Of a stretch of DNA of 64,000 nt, positions 19,001-30,830 are shown piece after piece. The notes below the pieces were generated by a model. That model saw only the letters and a list, made by a program, of their open reading frames with translations, did not search any database and was not told where the DNA came from. The position numbers were made by a program, and so were the translations under genes. Position 1 is the first letter of the stretch; each line of letters begins with the position of its first letter. The stretch comes from Streptomyces iconiensis (GTDB lineage: Bacteria > Actinomycetota > Actinomycetes > Streptomycetales > Streptomycetaceae): NCBI RefSeq assembly GCF_028657195.3, contig NZ_JANCPR020000007.1:124001-188000 (forward strand). The letters run 5' to 3'.

Positions 19001-22000
19001 GCCGACCAGCCGGTGGGCAGGCGCGCGCCCGCCCCGACCGACACCGTCGCGCGGGAGCGGACGCTGACCGTAGCGGTTGACCCCGAGGTCACGGCCGCGC
19101 TGCTGGGCGAGGTGCCCGCGGCTTTCCACGCGGGCGTCAACGACGTGCTGGTGACCGCGCTCGCCGTCACCCTCGCCCGGTGGCGCCGCGACCTCGGCCA
19201 GGACCAGACGTTCGCGTACATCGAGCTGGAAGGGCACGGCCGCGAGGCGCGGTTCGTCGCGGACGCCGCCGGCTTCGAGCCCGATCTCTCGCGCACCGTG
19301 GGCTGGTTCACCACCCTGTGCCCGGTGACCGTGGACCCCGGTACGCCTGGCGACGGCGGGGGTCCGGGGGGCCTGGGGGACGGCTCCCCGGGAGAGTGCG
19401 GCACCTCACCCGCGTATCTGGCCGCCGCGCTCAAGGCGGTCAAGGACGACCTGGCCCGCGTGCCGGGCAACGGCCTGTCCTACGGCGCCCTGCGCTACCT
19501 CACCGAAACCGGCTGCGACGTGCCCGCACCGCAGGTGCTCTTCAACTACCTGGGCCGCTTCGAGGCCGGCGCGGCAGGCGACTGGCAACTCGCGGGCCCG
19601 ACAGGGCAGTTGGGTGAGAGGCGGGACCCGGGGATGCGGCTGCCCCGCGCCCTGGAGTTCAACGCGATCGCCGAGCCTGCGGCGAGCGGTGAGTACGAAC
19701 TGGTCACCACCCTCTCCTGGCCCGAGGGGATGTTCACCGACGAGGACATCGCCACGCTCGGCGACTACTTCCGTACCGCCCTGACCGGGCTCGCCGCGCT
19801 CGACGAGGGCGGCCACTCTCCCGGCGACTTCGCGCCCGTGCCCCTCACCCAGGCCGACGTCGACGAACTGGACGGTCCCGCGCTGCGGGACATCCTGCCG
19901 CTGACCCCGTTGCAGGAGGGCCTGTACTTCCACTCGGTCTTCGACGGCGACTCGGCCGGCGCCTACGTCGAGCAGCAACTCCTCACGCTGGAGGGCGAGG
20001 TGGACGCCGACCGGCTCGCCGCTGCGGCCACCCGGCTGTTCACGCTGTACCCGAACCTGGCCGCGCGGTTCGTCGCCCTCGCCGACGGCCGGGTGGTCTC
20101 CGTCCTGGAATCCGGTACGGAGGCACCCTTCACCACGCTGGACGAGCCCGGCATCACCGATGAGGGGATACGGGAGCACGCCGAGCGGGACCGCCGCGCC
20201 GGGTTCGACCTGGCCACGGGGCCCCTGATGCGGTACACGCTGATACGCACCGGCTCGGCCCGGCACGTACTGGTGCAGACCGTCCACCACCTCGTCGCGG
20301 ACGGCTGGTCGGTACCGCACATGCTCCGCGCGCTGCTGGCCGAATACCACGCGCCGGGCAGCCTGTACCCGCTGGGCGGCTTCCCCGACCACGTACGCCG
20401 GCTCGCCGAACGGGACGACGACGAGAGCGATCAGGTGTGGTGCGAACAGCTTGCGGGGCTGCCGGGGCCCTCGTTGGTCGCCGAGGGGCACCCCCCGTCC
20501 GACCGGTTCGCCGACAGCGCGGTGGAGCCGGACGAGGACATCGAGGGGGCGGCCAGGTCGGCCGGTGTTCCCCTGAGCGTGGCCGTGCACAGCGCCTGGG
20601 CGGTGACGCTGGGCGGAGTCCTGCACGACAGGGACGTGGTGTTCGGCTCCACGGTGTCCGGGCGCGACGCGGGCATGCCGGGCATGGGGGCCGTCGGGGG
20701 CTTCGGGGCCCTGGGGGAAATGGTCGGCCTGTTCATCAACACGATCCCCGTACGCGCCCGCTGGTCGGACACCACCACGGCGGGTGAACTGCTCGCTTCG
20801 GTCCGGGAACACCAGAGCGCTGTCCTGGACCACCAGCATGTCTCGCTCGCGCGGATCGGCCGCCAGGCCGGCGCCGGCACCCTGTTCGACACCCTGGTGG
20901 TGTTCGACGTCGCCACCGATGTCGAAGCACTGCGGAGGCCCGACGACACACTCGTCATCACCGACATCGTGAACGAGGGCGCCCCCCACTACCCGTTGAC
21001 GCTGGTGGTGGAGCGCACCGGCGACCGGCGCCCGCGCTTCAACCTGATCTACGACGGCGAACTGCTGCGCGAGCCGGGCGCCCAGGCGATCCTCGGTACG
21101 TTCTCGCGGACGCTGACCGGCCTGCTCACCCGGCCGGAAGCGCCGGTCGACACGCTGGGCGCCGAGCCGGCGCCCGGGGCCGACCCGCTGCCCGCGCCGA
21201 TCACCCCGACGACCCTGCACGAACTCTTCGACGCCGCCGCGCGCCGCGACCCGGCAGCCACCGCCGTCACCCAGTGCGCCCTCGACGGCGGCACCCGCTC
21301 CCTGACCTACGGCGAACTGGCGCTCGCCAAGGACGAGTTGGCCTCCACACTGCGCGCGGCCGGTGTCGGCCCCGGGCGACGGGTCGCCGTCGCCGTGCCG
21401 CGCTCTCTGGAGCAGGTCGTCGCCCTGCTCGCCGTCGTCACCGCGGGCGGCGCCTACGTACCGCTCGACCTGGCGTACCCGGACGAACGGCTGGAGTACC
21501 TCCTCGCCGACGCCGCTCCGCAGGTCCTCCTCGTGGACCGTGAGCAGCACGACCGCTGCGCCGGGCTGCTGGCCCGCGCGGGTGTGCCGGCACGCGTGCT
21601 CGTACTGGGCGAGGAACTTCCGACGGCCACCGCCACCCCCATGGGGTCGGGGGTCACCGACACCGTGCCCGGAGCCGCCACCACGGGGCCCGGAGCCGCC
21701 ACCACGGGGCCCGGGGCCGCCACCACGGGGCCAGGGGCCAGGGCCGGTTGGCATGACCCCGCGTACGTGATCTACACCTCGGGCTCGACCGGCCGGCCAA
21801 AGGGCGTCGTCGTCCCGCACTCCAGCGTGGTGACGCTGCTCGCGAACACCCGGCCGGCGATGGACTTCGGCCCGCATGACGTGTGGGTCCAGTTCCACTC
21901 CTTCTCCTTCGACTTCGCGGTCTGGGAGCTGTGGGGGGCTCTGGTGCACGGTGGTGAACTGCTGGTGCCGGAGTACGGACTGACCCGTTCCCCGGTCGAC

Positions 22001-25000
22001 TTCCACCGGCTGGTCCGCGAGCGCGCTGTGACCGTGCTCAACCAGACCCCGTCGGCCTTCTACCAGTTCACCGAGGCCGACCGGCACGCCGACGAGCCGG
22101 TGACGGCACTGCGCCTGGTCATCTTCGGCGGCGAGGCGCTGGACCTCGGGCGGCTGCGCGGCTGGGTCGGCAGACATGGCACGGCTTCGCCCGAGCTGGT
22201 CAACATGTACGGCATCACCGAGACCACCGTCCACGTCACCCACCGGGTGCTGACCGACGGCGACTTCGACCGGGGGGAGGTGACCGGCCCACCCGGAGGC
22301 CCGATCCCCGGCCCGCTCGGCGGCGCGGTCCCCGGCCTGGAAACCTACCTGCTCGACGACCGGCTGCGGCCGGTGCCGCCCGGCCGGGTGGGCGCCATCT
22401 ACGTCGCCGGCGACCAGGTGTCGCTCGGCTACCTGGGCAGGACGTGCCTCACCGCGAGCCGGTTCGTGGCGAACCCCTTCGCGAACGACGGCTCCCGCAT
22501 GTACCACACGGGCGACCTCGCCCGCCGCACGCTCGACGGCGAGCTGGAGTTCGCAGGCCGCGCCGACGACCAGGTGCAGCTCAAGGGCTTCCGTATCGAG
22601 CTGGGCGAGGTGGAGTCCGCGATCAGGGAACTCGATGGGGTGACCGACGCTGCCGTCACGGTGGCGGACAGCGGCGACCATCTCGTCGCGCACGTCGTGT
22701 GCGCGGCGCCAAGCGATGCGGTCGACGCCGTCGATGGTGTTGATGGCGTCGATGTCACCGGGCCGCTGTCCGCGAAGCTGCCCGCGCACATGGTGCCGGG
22801 GCGGGTGCTGCCGGTGGCAGCGCTGCCGCTGACGGTCAACGGCAAGCTGGACCGGCGGGCACTGGCAGCGCGGGTGAGTGCGCCAGGAACGGGCGCGGGG
22901 AAGGGCGCGACCGGCCACGGTGTACGCGCGGGCGAAGACGCTGCCGGGGCGGCGCCTCTTGAGGTTCTTGAGGAGGAGGCGGCACCTCTTGAGGAACGGA
23001 CAGACGCCGTACTCCGCATGCTGGTCGGTATCTTCGCCGAGGCACTGCCGGGTTCCGCCGTGGACGCCGACACGGACTTCTTCCGCGCCGGAGGCGACAG
23101 CATCGTCGCCATCACCGTGGTCAACCGGGCCAGGGCGCTCGCGCTGCCGATCGCGCCACGGGACGTGTTCCTGTGCAAGACGCCGCGCGCGCTCGCCGCA
23201 CACCTGGGCCCCCACCTGTCCCAGCCCGCGAAGTCCGCGCAGGCTCGCGGACAGGCACCCGTGCAGGCATCCGCGCAGTCTCGCGGACAGGTGTCCGCGC
23301 AGGCACCCGCTTCCGCACCGGTTCGCCGCGAGGACGGTCCGCTGGCACCGACGCCGATCATGCTGCGCCAGCGTGAACTGGGTGCGTCCCTCGCCCGGTT
23401 CGCGCAGGCCAGGAAGGTGGTGGCGCCCGAAGGCGCCGGGCTCGCCGATGCCGAGCGCGCCGCGCACGCCGTCGTGGCCGCGCACCCGGCCCTCCGGCTG
23501 CGGCTGTGCGTCGAACACGGCGTATGGGCGCTGCGCACCGAACCCGTCCGCGAGGTCACCGTCGTGGGCACGGACACGTCCGACGCGACGGCGGCGGCCG
23601 ACGAGGCCGCCGGACGGCTCGACCCCGAGGCGGGGAACGTCGTCGCCTTCTCGTGGCTGGCGGCGAGCAGGACGCTGGTGGTCACCGCGCACCACATCGC
23701 CGTCGACGCGGTGTCCTGGCTGATCCTTCTCGACGACCTGGCCGCTGCCCTGCGCGGGGAGCCCCTGGCACCGGCGACCACCCCCTACGCCGAGTACGCC
23801 GAAGCGCTCGCCTCGCAGTCCACACACCCGCTCGACGACCTCGGCCACTGGATCACCACGCTCCAGGCCCCCGCGCTGCTGCCCACCCTCCGGACACCGG
23901 CCCCACCGGCCCCACCGGCCCCACCGGCCCTGTCGCCGGCAGCCGGGGCGCCGCGCGAGACCACCGTGGTGCTCGCGCCCGGGGCGAGCGATCGCGTGAC
24001 ACGTACAGCGCCCGCCGCACTCGGTGTCGGGCTCACAGAGTTGCTGTGCGGGGCGCTGCGTACCGCGCTGACCCTGATCCAGCCGTCGCCAACCGACCTC
24101 GCGATCGAGCTGGAGCGGCACGGCCGGGTCCCCGTACTCGAAGGCCACGACTACACGCGCACGGTCGGCTGGTTCACCGCCATCGCGCCCGTACGGCTCA
24201 CGGCGCACACGGACCCCGTCGCCGCCGCACGCGAGGTCGCCGCACGCCAGCCGGACGAGCGTGGGCACGTCGGCTACGGCCGGCTCCGGTACCTCGACCC
24301 GCAGACGGCCCCGCTTCTGACCGCCCACCCGCAGGTGCTGTTCAACTACCTGGGCCGGGGCGGCGAGTCCCAGGCACTGCGCCTGACCGGCGGCGACCAG
24401 GCCGGCCCGTACGCCGTCGAGGTCAACGCGTGGACCGACGCGGCGACCGGCTGTCTGCACGCGGACTTCACCCTCGCCGAAGAGGTTCCCGACGAGATCA
24501 CCGAGCACTGGCGCGGCGCGCTGGAAGCCATCGCGGAAGCCTCGGTGACGGCCGAGCGCACGGCACCCGTCACCCCGCTCCAGCGTGGCCTGTACTTCCA
24601 GGCCCAGCTGGCGGGTCCTGGCGGCCGGGGAAGCTCGCAGTACGTCGCGCAGAGCTACTTCACCTTCGACCGGCGCCTGGACACCGAGGCGCTGGCCGAG
24701 GCGATGGCGTACGTGATCGCACGGCACCCGGGCGTCGGCGCCGGCTTCGGCACCGACGACGAAGGAAACCCGGTCCAGATCCTCCAGGCGGGCCGCAGCG
24801 TCGGCGTCCGTACGGTCGAACTCGCGGCGGAAGCCGAAGCGGAGGCCGAAGCAGAGGCCCTGTGCGCCGAGGACCGCGGCAGGGGGTTCGACCCCGACGA
24901 GCCGCCGTTGATCCGGCTGACCGTGCTGCGGCTGCCGGACGGCTGTGACGGGCTGCTGCTCAGCTACCACCTGCTGCTGTGGGACGGCTGGTCCCGCGAG

Positions 25001-27850
25001 ATCCTGCTGCGGGACCTGTTCGGCGCCTACGAGGCCGCCGTCGCGGGCGAGCTGCGGGAAGCGTCACCCGCGACCCCGAGCTTCGAGGACCACGCACGGA
25101 AGCTCGCGGCCGAGCACGCCAGGAACGCAGCCGCAGCGGAACGCTTCTGGGCCGAGCACCTGACCGGCCTCACCGGGCCGACGCTGCTCGCGGGACCGGC
25201 CCGTTCGCCCATGGACCTCACGGATGCCACGGCGGACACGGGGGCAGCAGAGGATACGGAGGCCGCGGACGACGCGTCCCGTACGGACGTGTTGCCGCAC
25301 ACGGTCGTGCACACGCTCAGCGCCGAAGAGTCGGAGCTGCTGCGGGAAGCGGCCAGGGCGCACGGCGTCACGCTGAACTCGGTGCTGACCGGCGCGTTCG
25401 GCCTGCTGCTCGGCGCGCACACGGGCCGGAGCGACGCCGTGTTCGGGGTGACGGTCTCGGGCCGCGAGGGCGAGGGCCTGTCCGGCATCGTCGGTGTGCT
25501 GCTCAACACCGTGCCCATGTGGACGCGGGCACGCCCCGACGACACGGTCGGTGCGTATCTGTCGGCCGTGCAGGCGGCCAGGGTCGAGGCGATGGAGCAC
25601 GAGCACCTGGGGCTCGGCGAGATCCAGCGCGCCAGCGGGCACGACACCCTGTTCGACAACCTCTTCGTGCTCCAGAACTTCCTCGACATGGACGCGTTCG
25701 CCGGGATGAACTCCCGGCACGGCATCACCTCGGTACGGGCCGACGACTCCACGCACTATCCGTTCACCTGGGTCGTCACCCCCGGCGACCGGATCACGGT
25801 CAAGCTGGAGCACCGCGAAGGCGACCCCGGCGAAGCCCGTCGTCTCCTCGACGACTACCTGCGGGTGCTGCAGGACCTGGCCGCCTCGAACGGACCTGTG
25901 GGTGCACTGGTGGGGCCGGGACCGCGGCCCGAGCCGGCCGGACGTACGGACATCGGCACGGACACCGTCGTCGACCGCTTCGACCAGGCGGCCGACCGTG
26001 ACCCGTCGCGGGTCGCGCTCGTGGCACACGGCGTGACCCTGACCTTCGCCGAACTCCGCGACCGCAGCCGCGCGGTTGCGGGTGTCCTCGCCCTGCGGGG
26101 CATCGGCCCCGGCGCGACCGTGGGGCTCGCGATCCCGCGCTCCCTCGATTCGATCGTGGCGCTGTTCGCCGTACTGCGCGTCGGGGCGGCCTACGTACCG
26201 CTGGAGCTGGACCACCCGGACGAGCGGATCGCCGCGATCGTCGCCGACGCGTGCCCCGACGTGATCCTCACAGAGAGCACCGTGTCACCCCGGCTGACCG
26301 GCGAACTGATCGAACTGGACCGCCCGTTGCCCGAGGCCGAGCCGTTCGTGACGTTCGCGCCCGACGACCCGGACCGCCTGCGGCACCCCGCGTACACGAT
26401 CTACACATCCGGGTCGACGGGGAAGCCCAAGGGCGTGGTGACCGAGTACGCGGGGCTCACCAACATGCTGATCAACCACCAGCGCAGGATCTTCGAGCCG
26501 GTGCTGGCCGAGCACGGCCACCGCGTCTTCCGGATCGCGCACACGGTGTCGTTCGCGTTCGACATGTCGTGGGAGGAACTGCTGTGGCTCGCCGACGGCC
26601 ACGAGGTGCACATCTGCAACGAGGAGCTGCGCCGTGACGCGCCACGCCTCGTCGCATACTGCCTGGAGCACCGCATCGACGTCATCAACGTGACCCCGAC
26701 CTACGCGCAGCAACTGGTGGCCGAGGGCCTGCTCGACGACCCGGCACGGCGACCCCCACTGGTGCTGCTGGGCGGTGAGGCCGTCACCCCGGCGCTGTGG
26801 CGGCGGCTGGCGGAGACCGAGGGCACGGTCGGCTACAACCTGTACGGGCCCACCGAATACACCATCAACACCCTTGGCGTCGGCACCTTCGAATGCGAGG
26901 ACCCGGTGGTGGGGGTGGCCATCGACAACACCGACACCTATGTGCTGGACCCGTGGCTGCGGCCCGTGCCTGACGGCGTTCCCGGCGAGCTGTATGTGGC
27001 GGGCATCGGTATCGCACGCGGCTATCTCGGGCAGTACGCGCAGACCGCGCACCGCTTCGTCGCGTGCCCGTTCGGCGCACCCGGTGAGCGGATGTACCGC
27101 ACCGGGGACCTGGTGACCCGGCGGCCCGACGGGAACCTGACGTATCTGGGCCGCACCGACCAGCAGGTCAAGATCCGGGGCCACCGGGTCGAACCCGGCG
27201 AGGTCGAGGCCGCGTTCGCCGCGCATCCGGCGGTGCGGTTCGCCGCCGCTGTCGCCCAGCCCGACCCCCAGGTCGACGGCGCGTACCGGCTCGCCGCCTA
27301 CCTTGTCCTCGATGGCTCCGTTGGCTCCGTTGGCCCTGATGACTCCGATGACGCTGATGGTCTCAGCGGCTCGGGCCCGGCAGCCCCGGCGGCCTCGGTG
27401 ACCCTGACAGCCCCGGTGCCCCCGGCGTCTTCCGCGCCCCCGGTGACCCTGGCGTCGGTGGCGGCCGAAGTGGGCGCCGGGCTACCGGACTTCCTGCGCC
27501 CGACGCACTACGCCCAGGTCGACAGCATCCCGCTGACGGTGAACGGGAAGGCCGACACCAAGGCGCTGCCGGAAGCCAAGCCGCTGGGCGCGCTGACCAC
27601 GGCGGCTGAGCGCGGCCCGCGCAGCGGAACCGAGACCGTGGTCTGCGAGTTCTTCGCCGAGGCACTGGATCTGGACGACGACGAGGTGAGCGCGGTGAGC
27701 GACTTCGTGTCACTCGGAGGGCACTCCATGCTGGCCGTACGCCTGATCGGGCTGCTGCGGCGCGAGTACGGTCCTGTGGTCACGATCCGGGACCTGTTCA
27801 CCCTGCGAACCCCGGAAGCGATTGCCCGCCACCTCGATGACGACTCCTGA
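16073..27850 (+). CDS. cchH: Three-module NRPS, coelichelin synthetase
   Basis: 3925 residues. Domain order: N-terminal region (1-175), A1 (about 178-670), T1 (Ser716 in GGDS), E1 (HHVVVDG at 913), C1 (HHLVADG at 1405), A2 (about 1714-2265), T2 (Ser2343, GGDS), E2 (HHIAVDA at 2540), C2 (about 2830-3260), A3 (about 3299-3835), T3 (Ser3885, GGHS). No thioesterase follows. Aligning to the GrsA pocket by eye, A1 reads DINYWGGIGK (formyl-hydroxyornithine type), A2 DFWNIGMVHK (Thr), A3 DMENLGLINK (hydroxyornithine type). This fits coelichelin. C2 has HLLLWDG at 2966-2972 instead of HHxxxDG. Linkers carry tandem repeats (GQD at 16400-16429, GAATTGPG at 21671-21742, APP near 23905). Confidence 0.95.
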   Translation: MTDSQTEPNARLAPLSSAQLDSMRRRIGGHADQAERVNHADHAASSGHADRAGHAGYEDRTLVEACAVGLAYWATGRSPDGIDLTPDTLFADLCGWIDNGGTAPGGWQVGQDGQDGQDGQSIVLPEGVVPAEARLALDDLADFPDRPLGTIGPSSVAARLRDLAGWNDTHADRERPSLVEMFREQARSRPDAVAVVDGHRELTYRQAAARSSQLAHHLLERGLAGEQVVGISLERSADMVIGLLGVLQAGCAFVPLDPQWPAARRAVVIEDAGVVLQLNDSGEHASGEPEAVAVDLGDWRFGSCPEQGTGVTVDGESLAYVIFTSGSTGRPKGAMIRHKAISERLLWQVNEILGFGHDDASLFKAPLSFDISINEIFLPLVSGGRLVVLRPGGERDPHHLLSVIAEQRVTFTYLVSSMLDVLLEIAGDSGRLDSLRHVWCGGEVLTPELYERFRTRLDIPMYHGYGPAETTIGVSHVIYRGAAERLSTSIGKANPNTQLYVLDEELRPVPVGVGGELYAGGLLLGRGYVNAPGLTASRFVANPFAGDGSRLYRTGDLARFGPDGSLEFLGRADNQIKIRGMRLEIEDVEAGLAEHPGVRHTCVVAKKNTAGGTYLVGYVIPAAGSEDLRAEEVTSWATAHMVAYMVPAHIVVMREFPLTENGKLDRGALPEPPTGSGQGVPPSTGNERAVCAAVAALLGLEQVGVDQDFFQLGGDSILAISLLSALREAGLHVTARQIFTHSVVGALAAVASREDTGTVDHGDTATGAVVGSPIVRWLGETTDAIDGFVQSVVLNTPAELTPEALDEILAALVRRHDMLRAKLVRGEHWSFEIPEADRASAERHGPGAEADPSGAGSHRSGAGSHQFFAGWQESDLPLDACVSLATDGLDPAGGVMLRAVWRRAARQLVVVVHHVVVDGVSWRILREDLATAWGQFASGAPVELPPVGTSFRRWTQLLERAGFETDRGYFQQLLPGADQPVGRRAPAPTDTVARERTLTVAVDPEVTAALLGEVPAAFHAGVNDVLVTALAVTLARWRRDLGQDQTFAYIELEGHGREARFVADAAGFEPDLSRTVGWFTTLCPVTVDPGTPGDGGGPGGLGDGSPGECGTSPAYLAAALKAVKDDLARVPGNGLSYGALRYLTETGCDVPAPQVLFNYLGRFEAGAAGDWQLAGPTGQLGERRDPGMRLPRALEFNAIAEPAASGEYELVTTLSWPEGMFTDEDIATLGDYFRTALTGLAALDEGGHSPGDFAPVPLTQADVDELDGPALRDILPLTPLQEGLYFHSVFDGDSAGAYVEQQLLTLEGEVDADRLAAAATRLFTLYPNLAARFVALADGRVVSVLESGTEAPFTTLDEPGITDEGIREHAERDRRAGFDLATGPLMRYTLIRTGSARHVLVQTVHHLVADGWSVPHMLRALLAEYHAPGSLYPLGGFPDHVRRLAERDDDESDQVWCEQLAGLPGPSLVAEGHPPSDRFADSAVEPDEDIEGAARSAGVPLSVAVHSAWAVTLGGVLHDRDVVFGSTVSGRDAGMPGMGAVGGFGALGEMVGLFINTIPVRARWSDTTTAGELLASVREHQSAVLDHQHVSLARIGRQAGAGTLFDTLVVFDVATDVEALRRPDDTLVITDIVNEGAPHYPLTLVVERTGDRRPRFNLIYDGELLREPGAQAILGTFSRTLTGLLTRPEAPVDTLGAEPAPGADPLPAPITPTTLHELFDAAARRDPAATAVTQCALDGGTRSLTYGELALAKDELASTLRAAGVGPGRRVAVAVPRSLEQVVALLAVVTAGGAYVPLDLAYPDERLEYLLADAAPQVLLVDREQHDRCAGLLARAGVPARVLVLGEELPTATATPMGSGVTDTVPGAATTGPGAATTGPGAATTGPGARAGWHDPAYVIYTSGSTGRPKGVVVPHSSVVTLLANTRPAMDFGPHDVWVQFHSFSFDFAVWELWGALVHGGELLVPEYGLTRSPVDFHRLVRERAVTVLNQTPSAFYQFTEADRHADEPVTALRLVIFGGEALDLGRLRGWVGRHGTASPELVNMYGITETTVHVTHRVLTDGDFDRGEVTGPPGGPIPGPLGGAVPGLETYLLDDRLRPVPPGRVGAIYVAGDQVSLGYLGRTCLTASRFVANPFANDGSRMYHTGDLARRTLDGELEFAGRADDQVQLKGFRIELGEVESAIRELDGVTDAAVTVADSGDHLVAHVVCAAPSDAVDAVDGVDGVDVTGPLSAKLPAHMVPGRVLPVAALPLTVNGKLDRRALAARVSAPGTGAGKGATGHGVRAGEDAAGAAPLEVLEEEAAPLEERTDAVLRMLVGIFAEALPGSAVDADTDFFRAGGDSIVAITVVNRARALALPIAPRDVFLCKTPRALAAHLGPHLSQPAKSAQARGQAPVQASAQSRGQVSAQAPASAPVRREDGPLAPTPIMLRQRELGASLARFAQARKVVAPEGAGLADAERAAHAVVAAHPALRLRLCVEHGVWALRTEPVREVTVVGTDTSDATAAADEAAGRLDPEAGNVVAFSWLAASRTLVVTAHHIAVDAVSWLILLDDLAAALRGEPLAPATTPYAEYAEALASQSTHPLDDLGHWITTLQAPALLPTLRTPAPPAPPAPPALSPAAGAPRETTVVLAPGASDRVTRTAPAALGVGLTELLCGALRTALTLIQPSPTDLAIELERHGRVPVLEGHDYTRTVGWFTAIAPVRLTAHTDPVAAAREVAARQPDERGHVGYGRLRYLDPQTAPLLTAHPQVLFNYLGRGGESQALRLTGGDQAGPYAVEVNAWTDAATGCLHADFTLAEEVPDEITEHWRGALEAIAEASVTAERTAPVTPLQRGLYFQAQLAGPGGRGSSQYVAQSYFTFDRRLDTEALAEAMAYVIARHPGVGAGFGTDDEGNPVQILQAGRSVGVRTVELAAEAEAEAEAEALCAEDRGRGFDPDEPPLIRLTVLRLPDGCDGLLLSYHLLLWDGWSREILLRDLFGAYEAAVAGELREASPATPSFEDHARKLAAEHARNAAAAERFWAEHLTGLTGPTLLAGPARSPMDLTDATADTGAAEDTEAADDASRTDVLPHTVVHTLSAEESELLREAARAHGVTLNSVLTGAFGLLLGAHTGRSDAVFGVTVSGREGEGLSGIVGVLLNTVPMWTRARPDDTVGAYLSAVQAARVEAMEHEHLGLGEIQRASGHDTLFDNLFVLQNFLDMDAFAGMNSRHGITSVRADDSTHYPFTWVVTPGDRITVKLEHREGDPGEARRLLDDYLRVLQDLAASNGPVGALVGPGPRPEPAGRTDIGTDTVVDRFDQAADRDPSRVALVAHGVTLTFAELRDRSRAVAGVLALRGIGPGATVGLAIPRSLDSIVALFAVLRVGAAYVPLELDHPDERIAAIVADACPDVILTESTVSPRLTGELIELDRPLPEAEPFVTFAPDDPDRLRHPAYTIYTSGSTGKPKGVVTEYAGLTNMLINHQRRIFEPVLAEHGHRVFRIAHTVSFAFDMSWEELLWLADGHEVHICNEELRRDAPRLVAYCLEHRIDVINVTPTYAQQLVAEGLLDDPARRPPLVLLGGEAVTPALWRRLAETEGTVGYNLYGPTEYTINTLGVGTFECEDPVVGVAIDNTDTYVLDPWLRPVPDGVPGELYVAGIGIARGYLGQYAQTAHRFVACPFGAPGERMYRTGDLVTRRPDGNLTYLGRTDQQVKIRGHRVEPGEVEAAFAAHPAVRFAAAVAQPDPQVDGAYRLAAYLVLDGSVGSVGPDDSDDADGLSGSGPAAPAASVTLTAPVPPASSAPPVTLASVAAEVGAGLPDFLRPTHYAQVDSIPLTVNGKADTKALPEAKPLGALTTAAERGPRSGTETVVCEFFAEALDLDDDEVSAVSDFVSLGGHSMLAVRLIGLLRREYGPVVTIRDLFTLRTPEAIARHLDDDS
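21671..21742 (+). repeat. Three 24-bp tandem repeats inside the cchH A2 domain
   Basis: Three near-identical 24-bp units encode GAATTGPG three times, at residues about 1867-1890. They sit just before the A3 core loop YTSGSTG (T1902) of A2, in a surface loop that varies between A domains. Confidence 0.85.
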
Positions 27851-27954
27851 GACCGACGACAACTCCTGAAACCGAATGACGATCCCTGAGACCCGATGAC
27901 GACTCCTGAAACCGAATGACGACTCCTGAGACGCGATGACGACTCCTGAAATCC
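27836..27954 (+). repeat. Six-copy 19-21 bp tandem repeat across the cchH-cchI junction
   Basis: Units begin at 27836, 27855, 27874, 27895, 27914 and 27935 and resemble GATGACGACTCCTGAGACC, alternating with a GAATGAC variant two bases longer. Copy 1 contains the last codons and the TGA of cchH; copy 6 contains the ATG of cchI. The array therefore fills the whole 85-bp intergenic gap. Confidence 0.92.
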
Positions 27955-29636
27955 ACAGCCCCCGGTCGGGCCCAGGCATCCTGCGCACCGCGCTGCGCCG
28001 TAACGTTCGCGCGATGGTCTGGGGCACCGTCCTCATGGGCCTGTATCAGGCGGGGGAGACCGCCTTCCCCATCGCGCTCGGACTGATCGTCGACCATACG
28101 ATGCGGGACCGCAGCCTGGGCGCGCTCGGGCTGTCGGTCGCGGCGCTGGCGGTGATCATCACCACCGTTTCGCTGTCGTGGCGCTTCGGGATGCGCGTCC
28201 TGCAGAAGGCCAACACGACGGAGGCACACCGCTGGCGGGTGCGGGTCGCGGCCTGTGGACTCCAGCCGGTGGCCAGGGACGTCGACCTGAAGTCCGGCGA
28301 GGTGCTGACCATCGCCACCGAGGACGCCGACCAGACGGCCGACATCATCGAGGTGGTGCCGCTGCTGATCAGTTCGCTGGTCGCGGTGCTGGTCGCGGCC
28401 GTCGCGCTGGGCCTGGCCGATGTCAGGCTCGGCCTGCTGGTGATCTTCGGCACCGTCGTGATCCTGTCCGTCCTGAGCGTCATGTCCAAGCGGATAGGCG
28501 CGAGCACCCGCGAACAGCAGGCCCGGGTGGCACGCGCCGGCGCGAAGGTCGCCGACCTCATCACCGGCCTGCGCCCGCTGCACGGCTTCGGCGGCAACCA
28601 CGCGGCGTTCCGCTCCTACCGCGAGGTCAGCACGGTGGCGAGGCGCCAGGCGGTCACCGTCGCCAGGGTGAGCGGCGTGTACGCGGGCACCGCGCTGGCG
28701 CTCAACGCGGTCCTGGCCGCAGCGGTGACCCTGACCGCGGGCTGGCTGGCCTTCGGCGGCGGGATCACCATCGGTGAACTCGTCATGGCCGTAGGGCTCG
28801 CGCAGTTCATCATGGAACCGCTCAAGCAGTTCTCGGAGATGCCCAAGTACGTGATGGTCGCGCGGGCCTCGGCCGAGCGGATGGCGCTGGTGCTGGCCGC
28901 GCCGCCCGTGACGACACCGGGCACCGGGCGCCCGGCCCCCGGTGGCGGCCTCGAAGTCGACCACGTCCGGTACGGGTCGCTGCGCAAGCTGAAGTTCACG
29001 GTGCCCGCCGGCGGATTCGTGGCGATCGCCGCCTACCAGCCACGGGTGGCGGCCGACCTCGCGTCGGTCCTCGCCGTGAACGTCCCGCCCGCCGCGTACG
29101 AGGGCGTCGTGCGGCTCAGCGGGCAGGAGATCGCCGACCTGTCCATCGAGTCGGTCCGCGAACATCTGCTCGTGAACCCCTACGACGGGGAGATCTTCGC
29201 CGGCACCCTCCGTACCAACATCGACCCGTCGGGCACCAGCAGGACGGTCGCAGCCGCCGTCGAGGCGTCCCTGCTGACCGACGTGGTGGCCCTGCACAGG
29301 GAGGGCCTCGACTATGCCGTGCGCGACCGCGGCGCGAACCTCTCCGGCGGCCAGCGCCAACGCCTGTCCCTCGCCCGCGCCCTCGCCGCCGACTCCGACG
29401 TACTCGTCCTCCACGACCCGACAACGGCCGTGGACGCCGTCACCGAACAACTCATCGCACGCAACATCGCCGAACTGCGCCGAGGCCGCACCACCCTCGT
29501 ACTCACCAGCAGCCCACCCCTCCTGGACACCGCCGACCGCGTCCTCGTCCTGGACGAAGGCACCGTCACCGCCGAGGGCACCCACCGAACCCTCCTCGCC
29601 TCCGACGCGGACTACTGCCGGGCTGTGGCCAGGTGA
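27936..29636 (+). CDS. cchI: ABC exporter half-transporter, degenerate Walker A and B
   Basis: 566 residues. Membrane domain at about 25-310. The nucleotide-binding domain has an intact signature LSGGQRQR (469-473), but the Walker A position reads AIAAYQPRVAADL (363-375) without the GxxGxGK[ST] pattern. The Q-loop is LVNPYDG, Walker B ends LVLHDPTT (His493 for the Asp), and the switch His is Ser525 (LTSSPP). It thus lacks its own catalytic elements but supplies a signature to CchG. The ATG at 27936 lies within a tandem repeat and lacks a good ribosome site; the next Met (28014) is already in the membrane domain. It follows cchH by 85 bases. Confidence 0.9.
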   Translation: MTTPEIHSPRSGPGILRTALRRNVRAMVWGTVLMGLYQAGETAFPIALGLIVDHTMRDRSLGALGLSVAALAVIITTVSLSWRFGMRVLQKANTTEAHRWRVRVAACGLQPVARDVDLKSGEVLTIATEDADQTADIIEVVPLLISSLVAVLVAAVALGLADVRLGLLVIFGTVVILSVLSVMSKRIGASTREQQARVARAGAKVADLITGLRPLHGFGGNHAAFRSYREVSTVARRQAVTVARVSGVYAGTALALNAVLAAAVTLTAGWLAFGGGITIGELVMAVGLAQFIMEPLKQFSEMPKYVMVARASAERMALVLAAPPVTTPGTGRPAPGGGLEVDHVRYGSLRKLKFTVPAGGFVAIAAYQPRVAADLASVLAVNVPPAAYEGVVRLSGQEIADLSIESVREHLLVNPYDGEIFAGTLRTNIDPSGTSRTVAAAVEASLLTDVVALHREGLDYAVRDRGANLSGGQRQRLSLARALAADSDVLVLHDPTTAVDAVTEQLIARNIAELRRGRTTLVLTSSPPLLDTADRVLVLDEGTVTAEGTHRTLLASDADYCRAVAR

Positions 29637-29875
29637 CCGGAGTACCTACCTGAGTTCGCTCCCGCACCGCGCGGGACGCAACGGGCGGGTCACTGTGGCC
29701 AGTTGGGGTGTCCCGGGGGTCAGTTGGAGGGTGCGACGCCGCGCGGGCTCTGTCCCGGTTCGGCCGACCTCTGACCGTGATCTCTTTGGGACCGTTCCGT
29801 GCCGTCCTCCGCGGCCTTCCCGTCGTCAAAGGGACGTCATCCCCGACTCCCGACGACCCCAGAGAGGCGGACCCA

Positions 29876-30805
29876 ATGCGCGTTCACCGTTCCGCATTAC
29901 GCGTCCACGTCGCCCTGGCCGGCGTTCTGCTGGTACCGGCCCTCCTGCTCACCGGCTGCACCGGCACGCAGGACACGGACGGCAGCGCGTCCCGAGGCGG
30001 TTCCAAGGCGGAAGCGAAGGCGGATGTGGAGGACGGCGCTCCCGGCGGGACGGGCGGCAAGTCCAAGGGGGCCTCTGCGCCTCGGCTCACCGCGAGCCAT
30101 GTCATCCGTACCGCCTCACTGACCGTGCAGGTCAAGGATGTCCCGAAGGCCCTGGACAGGACCCGGGGCACCGTCGAGGCCGCCGACGGCTACATCGGCA
30201 AGGAGACCACCACCCGGAACGAGAAGGGCCGCGAACGTACTCGCGTCGTGCTGCGTGTCCCCGTCGGGAAGTACGAGAAGGTCCTCGACGACCTGGAGGG
30301 CACCGGCCGGCTCGTGGACCGCGACACAAAGGCGAAGGACGTCACCGAACAGGCCGTCGATGTGGAGAGCCGCATCAAGACGCAGCGGGCCAGCGTGGCC
30401 CGGATCCGTGAACTGATGGATGACGCCACCAAACTGGGCGACGTGGTGAAACTGGAGGGCGAACTCAGCTCTCGTCAGGCCGACTTGGAGTCCCTGCTGT
30501 CCCGGCGGGCGTCCCTGAAGGACCGTACGGACTTCGCCACCATCACACTCTCCCTGTCCGAGAAACCAGCGGGGGAGACCGACGGGGACGACCCGGGGTT
30601 CACGGACGCGCTGGCGGGCGGCTGGAACGCGTTCCTGACGATGCTGCTCTGGGTGGCGGTGGCGCTCGGCGCTGTGCTGCCGTTCGCGGCGGCAGCGGCA
30701 CTACTGGTGACCCTGTGGCTGCGAGTGGCAAGGCCCTGGCTGCGGCGCCGCACCACCCCCGAGACCACGACGGCCCCGGCGAGCGCGCAGACCCCTGACC
30801 CCTGA
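29876..30805 (+). CDS. DUF4349-domain lipoprotein
   Basis: 309 residues from the ATG at 29876 with AGAGAGG upstream. Signal peptide with lipobox LLTGC (Cys28), a charged/Gly linker, then the DUF4349 block (IRTASLTVQVKDVPKALD, VLRVPVGKYEKVLDDL, then a coiled coil IKTQRASVARIRELMDDA...LEGELSSRQADLESLLSRR). A C-terminal hydrophobic helix follows (TMLLWVAVALGAVLPFAAAA) with basic residues after it. So it is anchored at both ends in the envelope. The function of DUF4349 proteins is not established. It lies between cchI and cchJ and has no iron box; no siderophore role is evident. Confidence 0.85.
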   Translation: MRVHRSALRVHVALAGVLLVPALLLTGCTGTQDTDGSASRGGSKAEAKADVEDGAPGGTGGKSKGASAPRLTASHVIRTASLTVQVKDVPKALDRTRGTVEAADGYIGKETTTRNEKGRERTRVVLRVPVGKYEKVLDDLEGTGRLVDRDTKAKDVTEQAVDVESRIKTQRASVARIRELMDDATKLGDVVKLEGELSSRQADLESLLSRRASLKDRTDFATITLSLSEKPAGETDGDDPGFTDALAGGWNAFLTMLLWVAVALGAVLPFAAAAALLVTLWLRVARPWLRRRTTPETTTAPASAQTPDP

Positions 30806-30830
30806 GCGGCGCCGTGGCCGGCCCCGCCAG

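Noticed and set aside
19406..24970. A 1854-codon open frame antisense to cchH
   Set aside because: It has no family similarity, has the composition of a shadow frame (Arg/Gly/Val-rich), and covers proven NRPS domains. Very high third-position GC keeps such frames free of stops.
27836..27954. CRISPR-like array
   Set aside because: The 19-21 bp units are directly adjacent with no unique spacers, and no cas genes are present; it is a simple tandem repeat.
27798..29585. A 595-codon frame antisense to cchI
   Set aside because: It is His/Gly/Asp-rich without any domain; the sense frame encodes a clear ABC exporter.
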